Below the pieces are notes generated by a model. The model did not search any database. It saw only the letters and a program-made list of their open reading frames with translations, and was not told where the DNA came from. A stretch of 64,000 bases of DNA from Paraspadella gotoi. Taxonomy: Eukaryota; Chaetognatha. Positions 48,155 through 60,216 of this stretch are shown in pieces; the stretch's first letter is position 1; every line of letters begins with the position of its first letter. Location of the stretch: NCBI GenBank assembly GCA_051294375.1, contig CM119266.1:24572312-24636311 (forward strand), given 5' to 3'. A program made the translations under genes and the position numbers.

Positions 48155-48886
48155 CTTAGTAGGACTAACCTCTGACCGAAAAAAGTCAAGGTTTTTTTTA
48201 ATATATTCTTTGACGGCAAATGTAGAATGATGGCTAATATTTGCATTTAAGTTTCAAAAAAAATCCGACATAAATATAGAAAATATTAACAAAATCTTCG
48301 AAATCCACCCTTCTTTTGGAAGATTTTCCGCCTATATTTTTTTCCGAATCTGACTCCCGTTGAAACACTCTTAAGAATTCGATCGTTAGCTCCTCTTTTA
48401 CTTTTACTTTAAATAAAAATCTTCACCCAAAATGGACTAATTCACTTTAACATGATCGTATCAATATTAAAATAACCAAAATGAATTTGTAAAGAAAAAT
48501 TTTGAGAGCCTTCAAAATAATTGCTATCGGATCTGAATTCGAAGTTTATTGTAAAAATGAACATCCTTAAATGCGTTGACATTTGTATTGAAGTTTGAGA
48601 AATCCCTTTATTTTATATATAAAAATTGGCGGTCAAAAATATTCTCCGAGCGGACTCAGTCCATTTGAATCAAATGGTTTGATGTCAAATGAGGTTATTT
48701 TTTGTCAAGCAGAAAAAAAAATCGAGCCTTCAGAAGATAACAGGAATCGGAATCGATCTGTTTTTTTACATTATTTTAACCTAATTTTTCCAGGGGCGTT
48801 GACATATTTGTAGTCAGATTTAACAAAAATCTCCATTGAAAAGTTTCCTCGATTTCTAAGAACGACGTAGACTCCTATACTTAGTC
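48155..48886. mobile_element. 730-bp insertion present only in copy B, MITE-like candidate
   Basis: Copy A reads AATCATACTTAGTC where copy B reads AATCATATCTTAG, then 730 bases, then CTATACTTAGTCTG. CTTAG at both edges could be a target-site duplication. The ends (TAGTAGGACTAACC and, inverted, TATAGGAGTCTAC) are imperfect inverted repeats. No transposase is encoded. A non-transposon indel remains possible. Confidence 0.4.
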
Positions 48887-49209
48887 TGTAGGAGAAGAAA
48901 ATAATTAGACGCAAATTGTTTTCTCGTCTATTAAGGAGTATTACTATTAGCCAATCGATAACATGAGCTTCGATAAGTAAATCGGCAACCGAAATTTTCT
49001 GCGATTTCATCTCCGATCTTTATTTCTTAAAATATTTTTCATTCATGCGTTTTTCTCTTCCTACACATCTTCGATCTCTTCCCATTTTCCATTTCCCCCT
49101 TTTCTCTTTGACTCGAACTAATATTTCCTCCAACTTAATAATCTCACTTTCTCCCCCGGTGTTCCACCTTCCTCCATTCCCTTTTTTTTTTAAAACTTCT
49201 CTCACTATT

Positions 49210-51152
49210 CCTCACTCTTCCCCTCATGTCCTCCTGCTCATCCCACCATCCCTCGTCCCTTACCTCTTCTCTCCTCACAACCTCCTCCTGCTTTTCATCA
49301 ACCCCTCTTCTCCCTCTTCCTCGCTCATCTTTCCCAGCGCGACCAGAATATCCGTCCGCACTCCATGACGGTCGTAGGATTCGTTGGGCGTTCGGTTCGA
49401 CGGGAGTTCGAACGGTGACTTGGGGCTGAACGAGGGCGTGAGTGACTGGGGCGTCGTTGAAGGGATAATTGCATCGTCCGCCGTATGTCGCCTCCGCCCC
49501 ACTGAACATTGGGGCAAACGAAGACTTGCGAAAAGTCGAGACGAATCGATGTCCTCATTGAGTCGGTCACACCATTAGGCATTAACAAGTACCATAAACG
49601 TTATCTTAACATACAAGTTCATATAAACTCTAACTAACGTTCGAGGACCACAAAACAATCAATACAGAAACGCACGCCCAAAAAAAAAAAAAAAAAAAAC
49701 AATGAAAAACAAATAATTGAGAAACAACAACAACTACGACGACAAGAGTCCAACCTCAGACCAAGCCCTTCAAGTAGTTATTGCGTTCCTGGCTGCTCAA
49801 TCTCCGATAAGCGGCGGTTGTGCTGGGAGATGTTGCAGACTCTGCCGTCAACTCGTAATCTTATTGCATACGAAAGTTGTCAAGTCCGCAGAGAGGTGGC
49901 CTTGGGACGGGAACCGAGAGGCCCTCGTCGTTTACGGTCGTCTATCCCGACGTTTTCACCGGCGTTAACTGTGTCCCCTCCTCTTCGGAAATTATTCAAC
50001 TGGGCGGCTGATCAGGACGGCAAAATTATCGGAGGTAATAATTAGTTTTAAACAATCGACGGAGCAATTACCGATATACGTTGTACGGTATATGAATTAA
50101 CTCATAAGATAATTCAATCAATAAAAGCGAAGATGCTACAAACGCGTACATTATTATAAAATGCGAAGACGATATTAAAATATAAGGAAGGAACTTTTGA
50201 TGCAACCAAAAAATGAGATTGAGTTCTCAAATCTCATTTGCAATATGGTCGTATTGACATTGACTTTGTTCATAAATTGGTCGGCAAAGATGATCTGAAG
50301 ACAGATGTCTACGAATATAAAATTAATAAACTTACAGAATTTTAAATAAAACAGTTCCAAAAACCAAGACTCTCTCACCACTCAACGAAAATCAAGAAAG
50401 CAGAGACGATTTAACTGCTTGAATGACATGACCCATCTCCCCTTCTCAAGCTCAACATCGGCGGCAAAACGTAACGCGATTGGTCCTCGAACTCCTCATC
50501 GAAACTATCAACCATTGGTTGGCGTTTTCCCTCACAAGCCGCCCATGGGCTCCTGAATGCCTCTTGCAAGACCGCAATCGCTGTTACTTGTTGACGTTGC
50601 AGCACATCTCTCTCGCACTTCTGCTTCTTCAAATCCCGCAGCTGTCCTTTGAAAAAGGCGATCTTGGTCTCGTTGCTTTTTTCGTTGTGCGTGTTGGATC
50701 TCGAGACGGGAAAAGTCCTGTCGGAAGGGAGAATATGGAATTTGTCCAACGAACAAGCGGAAACAAATGATCATGATTCAGATCATCATCGTGAATTATT
50801 ATGCAAATAAATAGAAAAAAATATCCGGTATATAAATAGAAAAAAATTCCCCTACTCTGCTTCTGAATCCAACGCCAACCTAATAAGAAACTTACCCACC
50901 GCAGCTTCTAACTTACTTTAACTTGTTCTCATGGAACCAATCTTCGATATCTCCGCTCTGGAAGGCGTTGAATGTCGACGGCCGGCGTCGGACGCGTCTC
51001 TAAGAAGTCTCTTTTTTGTTTCCACCCAAAATGGAAGCGAACGGAGATTTGAGGACCTGCTTCGGGGTGATCGCGCGAGGGGAATAAAGGCAGGAACGAG
51101 GATGTGCATATTTCGTTATCTCTCTCAATCTCCTCCATCTCTCCAGTTTTTC

Positions 51153-51195
<43 letters not shown>

Positions 51196-51299
51196 TCTTC
51201 TCTTCTCTCTATCCCTCTCCCCTCACTTCTACTACTATTTCTGATCAGCCATCCCCCCTCATGTGCCAATTTCGTCATCTCTCTCTCTCTCTCAGTCCT

Positions 51300-51335
<36 letters not shown>

Positions 51336-53509
51336 ATCTCTTCTCTCTACCATACTATAATTCTGTTCAGCCTCCCCGCCTCCCAGCCCATCTATCTTCT
51401 CCCATCCATGCATTTCAGATCAGCCCCTGTCTCGCTTCTCCTCCCCCTCCTACCTCTTTCTCCCCCCAACACCCCACGCTTAATTCTAATTTAGCCTCCT
51501 CGCTCTCTTCCCTCTCCAAAAGGGTCCTCATCCAATTCCCGTAGCTTTGAGCGAAAATTTCGGTGTCGTCTTCTTCGGGACAAGGAAACTTCATATTCGT
51601 TCAAAAAAGCCCTGATCGGGATGAAGTTTTTCAAGTCTAATGAATTAAATAAGATATACGTAACTTAACGCATCTGTATATTAAACTGGAATCGGAGATC
51701 CTGTAGCAACTAACCGTACTCTGGAAGAGGAGTTTTATGGACTTACTTCAATAATAATCATTATCCTCTTCGTATGAAATTCTATCATTTCTTTATAAGC
51801 ATTTACTCAACTGTTACGGTAACAGTAACCCTAAAATCAATAGGTCTTGGCGCGTTCCTCGTTTACGCAAACAACTGATTGGAAAGCTCGTTTCTTAGCC
51901 AAAACTCTGTACAGCGGCTTTAGATGAAAAATAAAATTATAAAAAAGGGAAAATGTTAAGAAAAGTATTTTATTTAACATAAATAAAAATTTTTTAAATT
52001 ATTTTTAATCGTCAGACCTGGACGCTGTACCGAGAGACGCGAAGAGGAACCTCCTCCTCTTGGTAAGTTATCTTCAGCAGCTTTCGAATCTCGCGGTAAT
52101 GAAGCGAATGTCTAGTGAAGGATAAAGAGGAAGAACGTGAGGAAAATTAAAATGAAAAGAAAGAGAAAGACTAAGTAAAAAAAAAAGAAACTAAGGAAAA
52201 AAAAATTCAAAAAGAATTCGAAAAAAAGGGAGTAAAAGCAGAGAGAAGGTATGATCACAAAAATTGCATGAAGGAATAAAAAAAAATGGAGGATGACTAA
52301 AAAAAATTTGTGGGCCGTACCTTCCAATACTTTATGTTTCATTTCCGGCAAGCGGTTTTGGAGTTGCACAAGGTACAATCGATTCCCATTGATTTGATTT
52401 TTCCTTAAATCGCCAGTTCGATCAGTTTTCGTTTTAAAATTTATTTCTACGGCAAACTTACCTGAACAGTTTTCGTAGTAGTGAAGAAACCCCAAGCTTT
52501 GATGAACTTACAGACTTGTCACACGGACCAGTCCAGGGCATTCTTCGAAGGAAAGAAAGAAGAAGATGAGCAAACGGAGATCGAATGTCTGACAAGATAT
52601 TCTTTTCCATCCGATCGCGAACCCGGATACCAAACCGTCATCCTCGCTTTGGTCGAAAGCTTCGTCGATCAAACTCGAAAAATTCTCTTTCCTAAAAATT
52701 AAAACCTGGATTACAAATTACTTCCTTCAAGTTACTTATCTTATGTTGGAGAATACTGAAAATCTTTTTTTTTCTCGAAATATTGTCTATTAACTCTCAA
52801 AAAGTAGGCTCCCCGGATTTTCCAGTACAAACGGACCAGAACGAATGGAAAGATCGCCCGACAGAATAAAAAACAAACTATCTTTTCTATATTATCTTTA
52901 CCTGCCAGCACCTCATGGAAGCCCTGCCGCCGAAACTCACTTGCCTCCAGAACAGCACCTTACCTGCACAGGACAGAAGGCGTCGATGGAGGCGAGAAAC
53001 TGCGCCCACAAAGGCCCGAATTCCACCCCGAACTCGTCGTAGAGTTCTCCGAGTAAGGTCTGCGATGTGTGGGGTTTTTAATCTTTTCTATTTTATCTAT
53101 TTATCTTTTCTATCTTTCTATTTCTTTTCATTTATTTCCTTTTTTTCTTTCTTTCTTCTTCTTTCTTATTTCTAGTTATTGTCTTTTTTTCTTGTCTCAA
53201 CTATTTTTTTTCTTTCTGATTTATCTATTTTCCCTCAATAAGATCTTTTTTTCTTCCTTTCTTTATTTCTTTCCTCGTTGTTCTCCAATGGAGATCTCCA
53301 TATCAACTCCCCTGCGAGCAACTCACTCGACCGTCTCCAAGCTGTCCGATCTGTCCAATTCCGGCTCGGCCTCCTTGCCACGGGATGGTCACGTGCTCGT
53401 GAAGCGGCGCCGCGCGACACGTGAAACCGTGACAGAGGAAACCGTCGCAGCTCTCTTCGAGGCAGTGTGGCTTTGCAGGGCCACTTGTAGTGGGAGGGAG
53501 GGAGAGAGA

Positions 53510-53584
<75 letters not shown>

Positions 53585-54413
53585 ATATAATTTGGAACAT
53601 TCACACATTATCTCGGTACCTTACCTTCGGCGGCGTCTCAAGCGGCTGCGTGATCCGGATCACTTCTTTCCTGAGTTCACGACAGGGAAGGTTCCTCACT
53701 CGCTTTTCATTCCTGCGTAACAAAAAATGCGATTCAAATAATTGCCGTGAATATAACTAAAAAAATTAACTCTTAATATGAAAATAAATGATTATTATAA
53801 CACTCGCCTGATAACCCAAGGGAATTTTGGGATCATCCCTAATCCTCGATGGACGAAGAAACAAGGTCGCCGAGTCGACGCGAGGTGGTCTGATGGGGCG
53901 GGTGAGGGGGGAGATTTCCCAGCGGCGTGGGTTCTAGGGTGGGTAAGCGAAAAAGGCGCCAACATGGGGATAAGTCAGCACCATTTTATTTCTATTAATA
54001 GTGCGAACCTTACCCGCGTCCAGTGTCGAACATTGAAGATCATGGAAGGCGGCAAAAAGTGAGGATCTTTGCCGTTATCTAATTCTATTTCCATTTTTAT
54101 CGTTTATAATATTATTAATTTTATAAAATGTATTTATATAATATTAATCTATTTGTAGTATAAAGAAAATTTAAACTTAAACAGAAAACTCTAAGTATTA
54201 AAAATGGGCTTTCGTTCTTTGACGAAGCTGGAAAAAAATGTATTGAATGAATGGATAAATTTTATCTTGGTTTACCATAAGATCAATCGTAAAGTTTTTC
54301 TATGAATGTAAGTTTTAAGTCATACCACCACGACATTTAGTTGATTAAATATAATTAAATATAATGCCACACTGGTTTCAAAACCCTCATCCCCACTCTC
54401 ATGTAGGTCTGGA

Positions 54414-54476
<63 letters not shown>

Positions 54477-54536
54477 TTTCTGTTGCTGCATCGTCTGGGT
54501 GGCCACCGACATCAAAACGTCAGGAGACGACCTCAT
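49210..54536 (-). pseudogene. SAM-domain gene, copy B (frameshifted duplicate)
   Basis: The same exon series as copy A: acidic exon near 49230-49560, YELRQSL exon near 49800-50010, coiled coil near 50440-50720, WFQEN exon near 50930-51000, SAM exons near 52050-52550, Cys-rich exon near 53340-53490 and first exon near 54420-54536. Numerous 1-2 base indels break several frames, and a splice donor after the first exon is lost. In one exon (near 51500-51620, ATENWMRTLLEREESEEAKL) copy B is in frame where copy A is not. This suggests sequencing error in both copies rather than decay of one. Treat as a duplicate of uncertain reality. Confidence 0.65.
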
Positions 54537-54568
54537 TTTCGGCGGCTTTTTCCTCTCCAGAAAAAAAG

Positions 54569-54654
<86 letters not shown>
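53500..54654. repeat. GA/CT arrays of copy B
   Basis: GA at 53500-53585, CT at 54416-54479 and GA at 54570-54654, matching copy A arrays at 44500, 45430 and 45541 but of different lengths. Confidence 0.93.
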
Positions 54655-54658
<4 letters not shown>

Positions 54659-55616
54659 GCCGGAAAGAGAGGTTTAAAAATTTTAGAAGAGGACGCTTAT
54701 ATCGAAGCAGGAAAGTGAGGAGTTTCGGAAATTTTTTCTCGACATTAGAGGTGGCGCTGTGGATTGGAGGGGGATGACTTGCGCGATGGGGTGGGAGGGG
54801 GTTAGGAACGTTAAATAGTTGGACGACATGAAAAATAAAACGTACTTTGGCTAAAGCACGATTTTTTTGTATATTTTGCCGAGATGTTCCAGAGCGAAGC
54901 GTATACTGTCGAAATTTAAATTTGAAGGTGGTATTCTGTATTGCGTGTAGACTGTAGAGTTTAAGAGTATTGACTACGACGGTATTAAGGATTACTACTA
55001 GAATAAATAGTTCTTTCATTTTTAACGAACAAAGAAGATATAATAAAATAAATTTATTTGAAAACAACCGCTGATAACGACGACGCAGATGATACTGAGA
55101 ACAACATCGCGAAATTTCAGAAATAAAAATGAGGTTCGAATCGAATGCACTTGCAGCTTATGATCGTTTACGAGAAAATACCAGTAATACTAGTTTTAAA
55201 ATACGAAGTCGTGGGGGGAGTGGAAAGGAAGAAATGCTGAAGAGATAAAAACGCGGGATGATAGAAAATCGTTAAAAAAAGCGTCAGTCAATGAACCTCG
55301 AACTCGGCGGAGGTTTAAACGCCCCCGAGGGAAAGACAACCACGCCCTCGCACCCCTTAAAGTCCGGCAACCCCCGTTCCGCCCTTCTAAAGATGAAAGG
55401 GCTGAATTTAAAGCAACCTAACGCTAATTCAGAATTCATTTAGTTCGTTTGATTCATTTAGTTTGATGCTCATCTTTTTTTTAAATCTAATTCTAGTTCT
55501 TAAGATTTTTTATTTTTAAATCCTCACTTCACTCTTTTTGCCTTCAATTCTCCGGCACTCCTGGCGGCTTCCACCGCGCGGTCAAAGCGCATTTTTTTGC
55601 TCGCTTTAACGTCCTC

Positions 55617-55621
55617 CACTC

Positions 55622-55697
<76 letters not shown>

Positions 55698-56388
55698 AAT
55701 GAAGAAATTTTTGAAATTTTTAAATCCTCTTTTTATCCAATTCAAAAATACCTTTCAAAACAGTTCAATACTTAAAACAGAAAGATGAAGCTTTTGAAAT
55801 CAACGCCAAAAACTTACAATCTTCAACTATAACAATTTTACTATGGCATTTATAAAAGATGCCCTAAAACGCAGTTTCAACGGTTAGGCGCATATTTTTA
55901 GGGGGCCATCCACTCTCTCTCTCTCTCTTCTCTTTCTTCTGTCTTTTTCTTTCTCTCTCTCTCTCATCTCTCTCTCAAAGTGATATTCATATATTCACGT
56001 CCCTATCCTGCCAACTCTCTCCCTCTACTTTCTTTTTTTCACCTGGGCTCCCCTTCCCCTAACCTCACTTTCACATCCCATTCGGTTTATTATCTTTAAA
56101 CCCGAACGATTAAACTTTATGACGTCTGGCCAGAGGAGAAAAAGCAGCTGATGCCGGCCGCCAAAGACGGAGAGAAGAAAGACTTCACAAAAATTGAGAG
56201 AGATGATTTTTTTTTTCAGAACAAGTCCGTCGGTTTTTTTTTTTTAAACCTTTAAACTGACTAATATTCGCCCCTATGCAGTTTTAAGTGTAGGTTTGAA
56301 ATTGAAACGTCCATTTTGTTTAATTGGCAGACTTTTAAATTTAAGACATCCGAAATAGATACGAAACATAGAATTTTCGCACCAGGAA

Positions 56389-56456
<68 letters not shown>

Positions 56457-56466
56457 TCTCTCTCCC
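55617..56466. repeat. CT arrays at the right end of copy B
   Basis: CT arrays at 55617-55695, 55912-55977 and 56393-56466. The last extends past the point where copy A stops. Confidence 0.93.
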
Positions 56467-57689
56467 TTCCTTGTATCGCTCTCTCTCAGTAAGTTTTTCC
56501 GCTCCTCCAAAAATGGAACAAGAATCCGTTGTTGCCGTGGATTTTTTACGAGGGACTCCAAAACGCAAAAAGCGAAAAAGGGGACGTGAACTTTTTTTGA
56601 ACTGATAAAACCGAGAGAGGGAAAGCAGAGAGATAGAGAGGGAGATAGGGTGAAGGGCGAGAGGGAGAGGGAGCGGAAAAAGCCAAAAATGACGGTTGAA
56701 TCGGGAAATCCGAAGATTTCTTCATATTCTAGAACTTTTGGCAGAGTTAAGAAAACAGAAAAATAGAAAGCTCAGAGAGAGAGAGAGCGAGATAGAGAGA
56801 GAGAGACGAGAGAGGAGAAGAGAGAGAGAGAGAGACGAGAGAGAGAGAGAGAGAGAAGAGAGTTTATCTTAAAATACTTAATTCAGATTCAAAATTTACC
56901 CCAAACAGCTTTTACGCATAAACAATATTTTAGGGTCTGAGAATAAATTAAGAAAAGATAGGTGGGGCTCTCCGAAAAGTAAGAACTGAAAAAAGATAAT
57001 GGGAAGGGCAGGGAAGGGAAGGGAGAGATGTTGTTTTGGGTTTCATGCGGCGACCTCGTTCCCCCTCCTCCTCTGCCTTTAGCTTTTTGACAATCTGACA
57101 GTTTCATGTCCACTTGCTTTTCCAATTTTCATCCCTTCCCCCCCTTCCCCTCTTTTTCCTCGTCTCTACCCCACCATCCCTCATTTTCTTCCCGACCCCC
57201 GCGATCCTTCGGGGCCAGCGACCCTCCGCGGCTCCCTCTTCGACCCGAAGCAGCGCCGGCCGACCGGGCTGGCATTTTTGCGAGAAAAGGGGGAAGTAGT
57301 AAGTACTGAGGGAGGAGGGAGAAAGAAAGAAATAAAAATCAGAAGAAAAAAAAAAGGAGATATAGCAAAGCAGACAGAGAGATAGACTGACAAACGGATA
57401 GACAATTTTAGACATACAAGTAACATGTTCCTCTTTTTTTTTGTTAGTTTGTTTCCCCCTCGCTCTTCCCCGCTCTCTCTTCTCCTCCCTACTGGAGCCG
57501 ATTGAACTTTTCCTCCTCTTCCTCCTACGGTTCATCTTCTCTTCCTCCTTACTCTTCCTCCTCTTTGTCGCAATTTAATCTATATCTTTTCCTCTTTCTG
57601 CATTTATGAAAAACGAGGCTCGTTAATCCAGGGAGCAGGGGGGGGGGAGGGTCGGCCGTCGAATCTCCGCTTTTTCGTTTCTCCCGCGC

Positions 57690-57905
57690 GGGTTGTACGC
57701 ACGGCACCGTCTCCTATTGCGCCCAGTTTTGTTTAACTGCGCGCGCAGCTCTTGTCTTTTTGTGCGGGCAATTGTGTTTCCCCGTGCGCGCACTTTTCAC
57801 TCCTCGTGCACGAAGGACTGCGTTCCCTGTTTCTGTTTGCGTGTCTTCATATGCGAGCAGATTTGTTTACTCGTGAGCTCATATTTTGTCTCACGCACAT
57901 TTCTT
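57690..57905 (+). repeat. Degenerate 22-26-bp tandem repeat
   Basis: Successive units begin near TGCGCGC, TGCGGGC, TGCGCGC, TGCACG and TGCGAG and end in T-rich segments such as TTTTGTTTA. The units are strongly diverged and lie in a CpG-richer patch than the neighbours. Confidence 0.5.
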
Positions 57906-58321
57906 TCTTTCTGATCGCAAGTCTATGATCACATCCGTTCGACTAAAGCCCTAGGTAATTTCCTCCTCGTCAACAACAAATAGCATTTACTAGATTAAAG
58001 ATAGATATGAATCAGACAGAAAATTATTTATGGTCTAATAGTAATTGCGTGACCTAATTGGTTGAACTTGCTTCAACCGCCAAAAATGATTGTTTTGTTT
58101 ATTTAATTTGACCTCTTTTTTATATTTATATTTATTCATTATGTGTATTGCGGAAGTTCGCTAATGCGGAGTACACTATAGTATTCCCCGATCTAATACG
58201 TTAGGGAGTGATCTTTTAATACGTACAATTGAAACATTCTTTGAATGCCACTTCATTGATAGGGTTGCCAGTTACTCTGAGAGTGAATAAACGAGACTGT
58301 GAGAGAGTCTTGATTGATAGC

Positions 58322-58410
58322 CTGAGCAAAGTCAGGGGCAAGATAGCATATTTATTGAATTAATGGATAATTTTATATTGGTTGTACAAAACTACCAATT
58401 TCACTTTTAA
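58322..58410 (+). repeat. Dispersed repeat family, copy 4
   Basis: GCAAAGTCAGGGGCAAGATAGC, then ATTTATTGAATTAATGGATAA and TTATATTGGTTGTAC, matching copies 1-3. Confidence 0.8.
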
Positions 58411-58724
58411 ACAGCGTCCCTTTTCCAGATTATCCTACTTGTCTTTGTCGAATTATTCACAAGTTTGTAACGACATTCTCCTTGCTGTCGTTGAAAACTG
58501 TGTGGCGTGGCTGCTCACCAATCACATCTTTGAAAGCAGCCCTTTGTTCGTTGAAGGGCAACAACAACAACGACCGAAACAAAAGCAGCCCTCCCCCCCC
58601 TGAAAATCTCCTTCTTCCTTTCCGAAGAGGATTTTCGATGGATCTTCCTCTTACTTCTTATCTCGATTCCAGATTTTATGCCTTCTTTCCACTCGAGCCA
58701 ACATCCGGGTTCTGCATCCGGAGG

Positions 58725-58885
58725 CGGAGGCTTGCTTTTCTTTTCTCTTCCCTTTTTTATCTTTCTTTCTTCCCTTCTTTTCTTTTTTTTTTCTTTCCTT
58801 CTTTTCTTTTTTCTTTCTTTCTTTTTCTTTTTTTTCTTCAATCAATATTCTTTTATTTCTATTTTTTTAGTTTTTTTTTTCTTTG
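58725..58885. repeat. Poly-pyrimidine (CTTT/TTTC) tract
   Basis: T-rich tract with C interruptions. It creates long F/S/L frames that are not genes. Confidence 0.9.
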
Positions 58886-59271
58886 GAGATTTATTCGACC
58901 TAATATTATTATCATCTAAGTTATCATCTAAGTTTAATAAACATCGTATTTATAAATATAAAAATCACATTTAATATATTGTCTATGTTCCTTTGTTCAT
59001 TTTTAGTTTTTTCCATGACGTCAGTGCCACCCCTACCGTAAATCACGATATTCATTCACTAAATCTTTACTCGATGCTCATTTATCTACTGTGGATCGAA
59101 AATTAAAACACTCCGGAAAAAAAAATGCTAACATTAACTGAAAACGAAAAAGCATTTAAAATATATTTATTATCGAAAGGCACAAAAGAATTAATTGAGT
59201 ATATTGTAGTATATCCTATTCCCTTTTTTTTTCTCCCGCTTCGAATCGGACAGGAAAGGTCAACTTGTATA

Positions 59272-59352
59272 TCACAGAATCATTTGGCGAAATCGCGCGC
59301 GGTGAAGTAAACGCTTTCTCTTCATTCGACGATTTTGAAACCAGATTTTCAC
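59272..59352 (-). CDS. Hox gene 2, last exon (recognition helix)
   Basis: After [25 protein letters not shown], then ARFRQMIL and TGA. 26 codons plus stop, three codons shorter than the gene 1 counterpart. Confidence 0.94.
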   Translation of the reverse strand: MKIWFQNRRMKRKRLLHRARFRQMIL

Positions 59353-59810
59353 CTGTGAACGCAGGATACGAAAATAATTATAAATATAGTATATAGTGAC
59401 TTAAATACCGACTCTAGGGGGCCTCAAAAGATTAAATGTACTAAAAATACCAAATCTCATTTTGATTTTCTTAGTTATCTTTCTCCTGTTTCTTATTTCA
59501 TTCAATTATTTCTTTCATATTCTCATTCCCAGTCTTCCTTTCCTCACCTGTCTCTCTGTAAGACTGAGATAATAGGCCAACTCCCATCTTCTTTTCCTCG
59601 AGACATAAGAATTAATAAAAAACTCTTTCTCCAATTCGGCGATTTGATATTTCGAGTAAGGGACTCGTTTCTTCCGATTTTGACGCGAGGCGGCGGCGGT
59701 GGCAACGGCTGCTGCGGTGGCGGTGCGCGGGGCGGCGGACTCCTCGGGCTGGTCTGTTACTGGATCGGGCGGATGGCGAATCGGGCTTCGAGTTACATGC
59801 ATATTATTTA
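59272..59810 (-). CDS. Posterior (Abd-B-class) Hox homeodomain transcription factor, gene 2 (3' exons)
   Basis: Two exons, 59548-59810 and 59272-59352, encode the linker, full homeodomain and C-terminus of a second posterior Hox protein. The homeodomain begins [20 protein letters not shown], continues [24 protein letters not shown], and after a 195-bp intron (GTGAGG...CACAG) [18 protein letters not shown]. It ends ARFRQMIL. The intron falls between residues 44 and 45 as in gene 1, but the 14/15 intron of gene 1 is absent. Upstream lies a [20 protein letters not shown] linker. The acceptor CATACAG at 59811-59812 would give a phase-1 junction like that of gene 1, implying an unseen first exon to the right of the window or in a gap. 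An ATG start at 59832 is the alternative. Homeodomain similarity to gene 1 suggests tandem duplication. Confidence 0.9.
59548..59810 (-). CDS. Hox gene 2, penultimate exon (linker and homeodomain 1-44)
   Basis: Ends TERQ|GTGAGG. Gene 1 splits this same coding interval into two exons. The left acceptor is a weak CATACAG, so the 5' boundary is provisional. Confidence 0.85.
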
Positions 59811-60133
59811 CTGTATGTGCAAATAACATCACGATCAGAAAGAAACATCACCGTGGTTTTAGCGGAATCACATTATTTTCGTTGTCAGTTTTTGTCGGGC
59901 ACTGTTGTATATATTAAACGCGCTCTTTCATCATTCATTTCTCTTAATTTTATTGTATTTCACAGTCTCAAAAGCGATTCACTCTTTCTAGTTTCTTGCA
60001 GCATCAGCACTTTTCGTTTTCACTCTACCGGTGGTGGTGATTGTTTTGTTTTGATCTTCGAAGTTCTTGGTCGAAGTCGAAGAAAAGTCGGACAAAGTCG
60101 TGGGGCCGTTTTCGTCTGGAATCAATAGCATGA

Positions 60134-60206
60134 GCCCGGTTAGCTCAGTCGGTAGAGCATCAGACTTTTAATCTGAGGGTCAAGGGTTCAAGTCCCTTAT
60201 TGGGCG
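60134..60206 (+). tRNA. tRNA-Lys (UUU)
   Basis: 73 nt without intron. The acceptor stem GCCCGGT pairs with ATTGGGC (two G-T pairs), with discriminator G. Anticodon loop CTTTTAA gives UUU. A box TAGCTCAGTCGG at 60140-60151 and B box GGTTCAAGTCC at 60185-60195 match pol III consensus. Differs at few positions from the common animal tRNA-Lys(UUU). The encoded DNA has no CCA, as expected for a nuclear gene. Confidence 0.95.
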
Positions 60207-60210
60207 AATC

Positions 60211-60216
60211 TTTTTT
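60211..60216 (+). terminator. Pol III T6 terminator of tRNA-Lys
   Basis: Six T bases starting five bases after the tRNA discriminator base. Confidence 0.85.

Larger units (their letters stand above)
47415..56390 (+). repeat. Direct duplication, copy B (about 9 kb)
   Basis: Colinear with 39272-47370. Extra length comes mainly from one insertion at about 48155-48886. Single-base indels are frequent, many in homopolymers but also in coding exons. Includes a second CCCTAA-like tract at 47770-47945. Confidence 0.95.
56467..59271. other. Interval between the duplication and Hox gene 2
   Basis: GA patches at 56770-56863, a C/T-rich block at 57110-57250, a GC-rich degenerate tandem repeat at 57690-57905, a dispersed repeat at 58322, and a pyrimidine-rich tract at 58725-58880. 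No supported coding exon. Confidence 0.55.
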
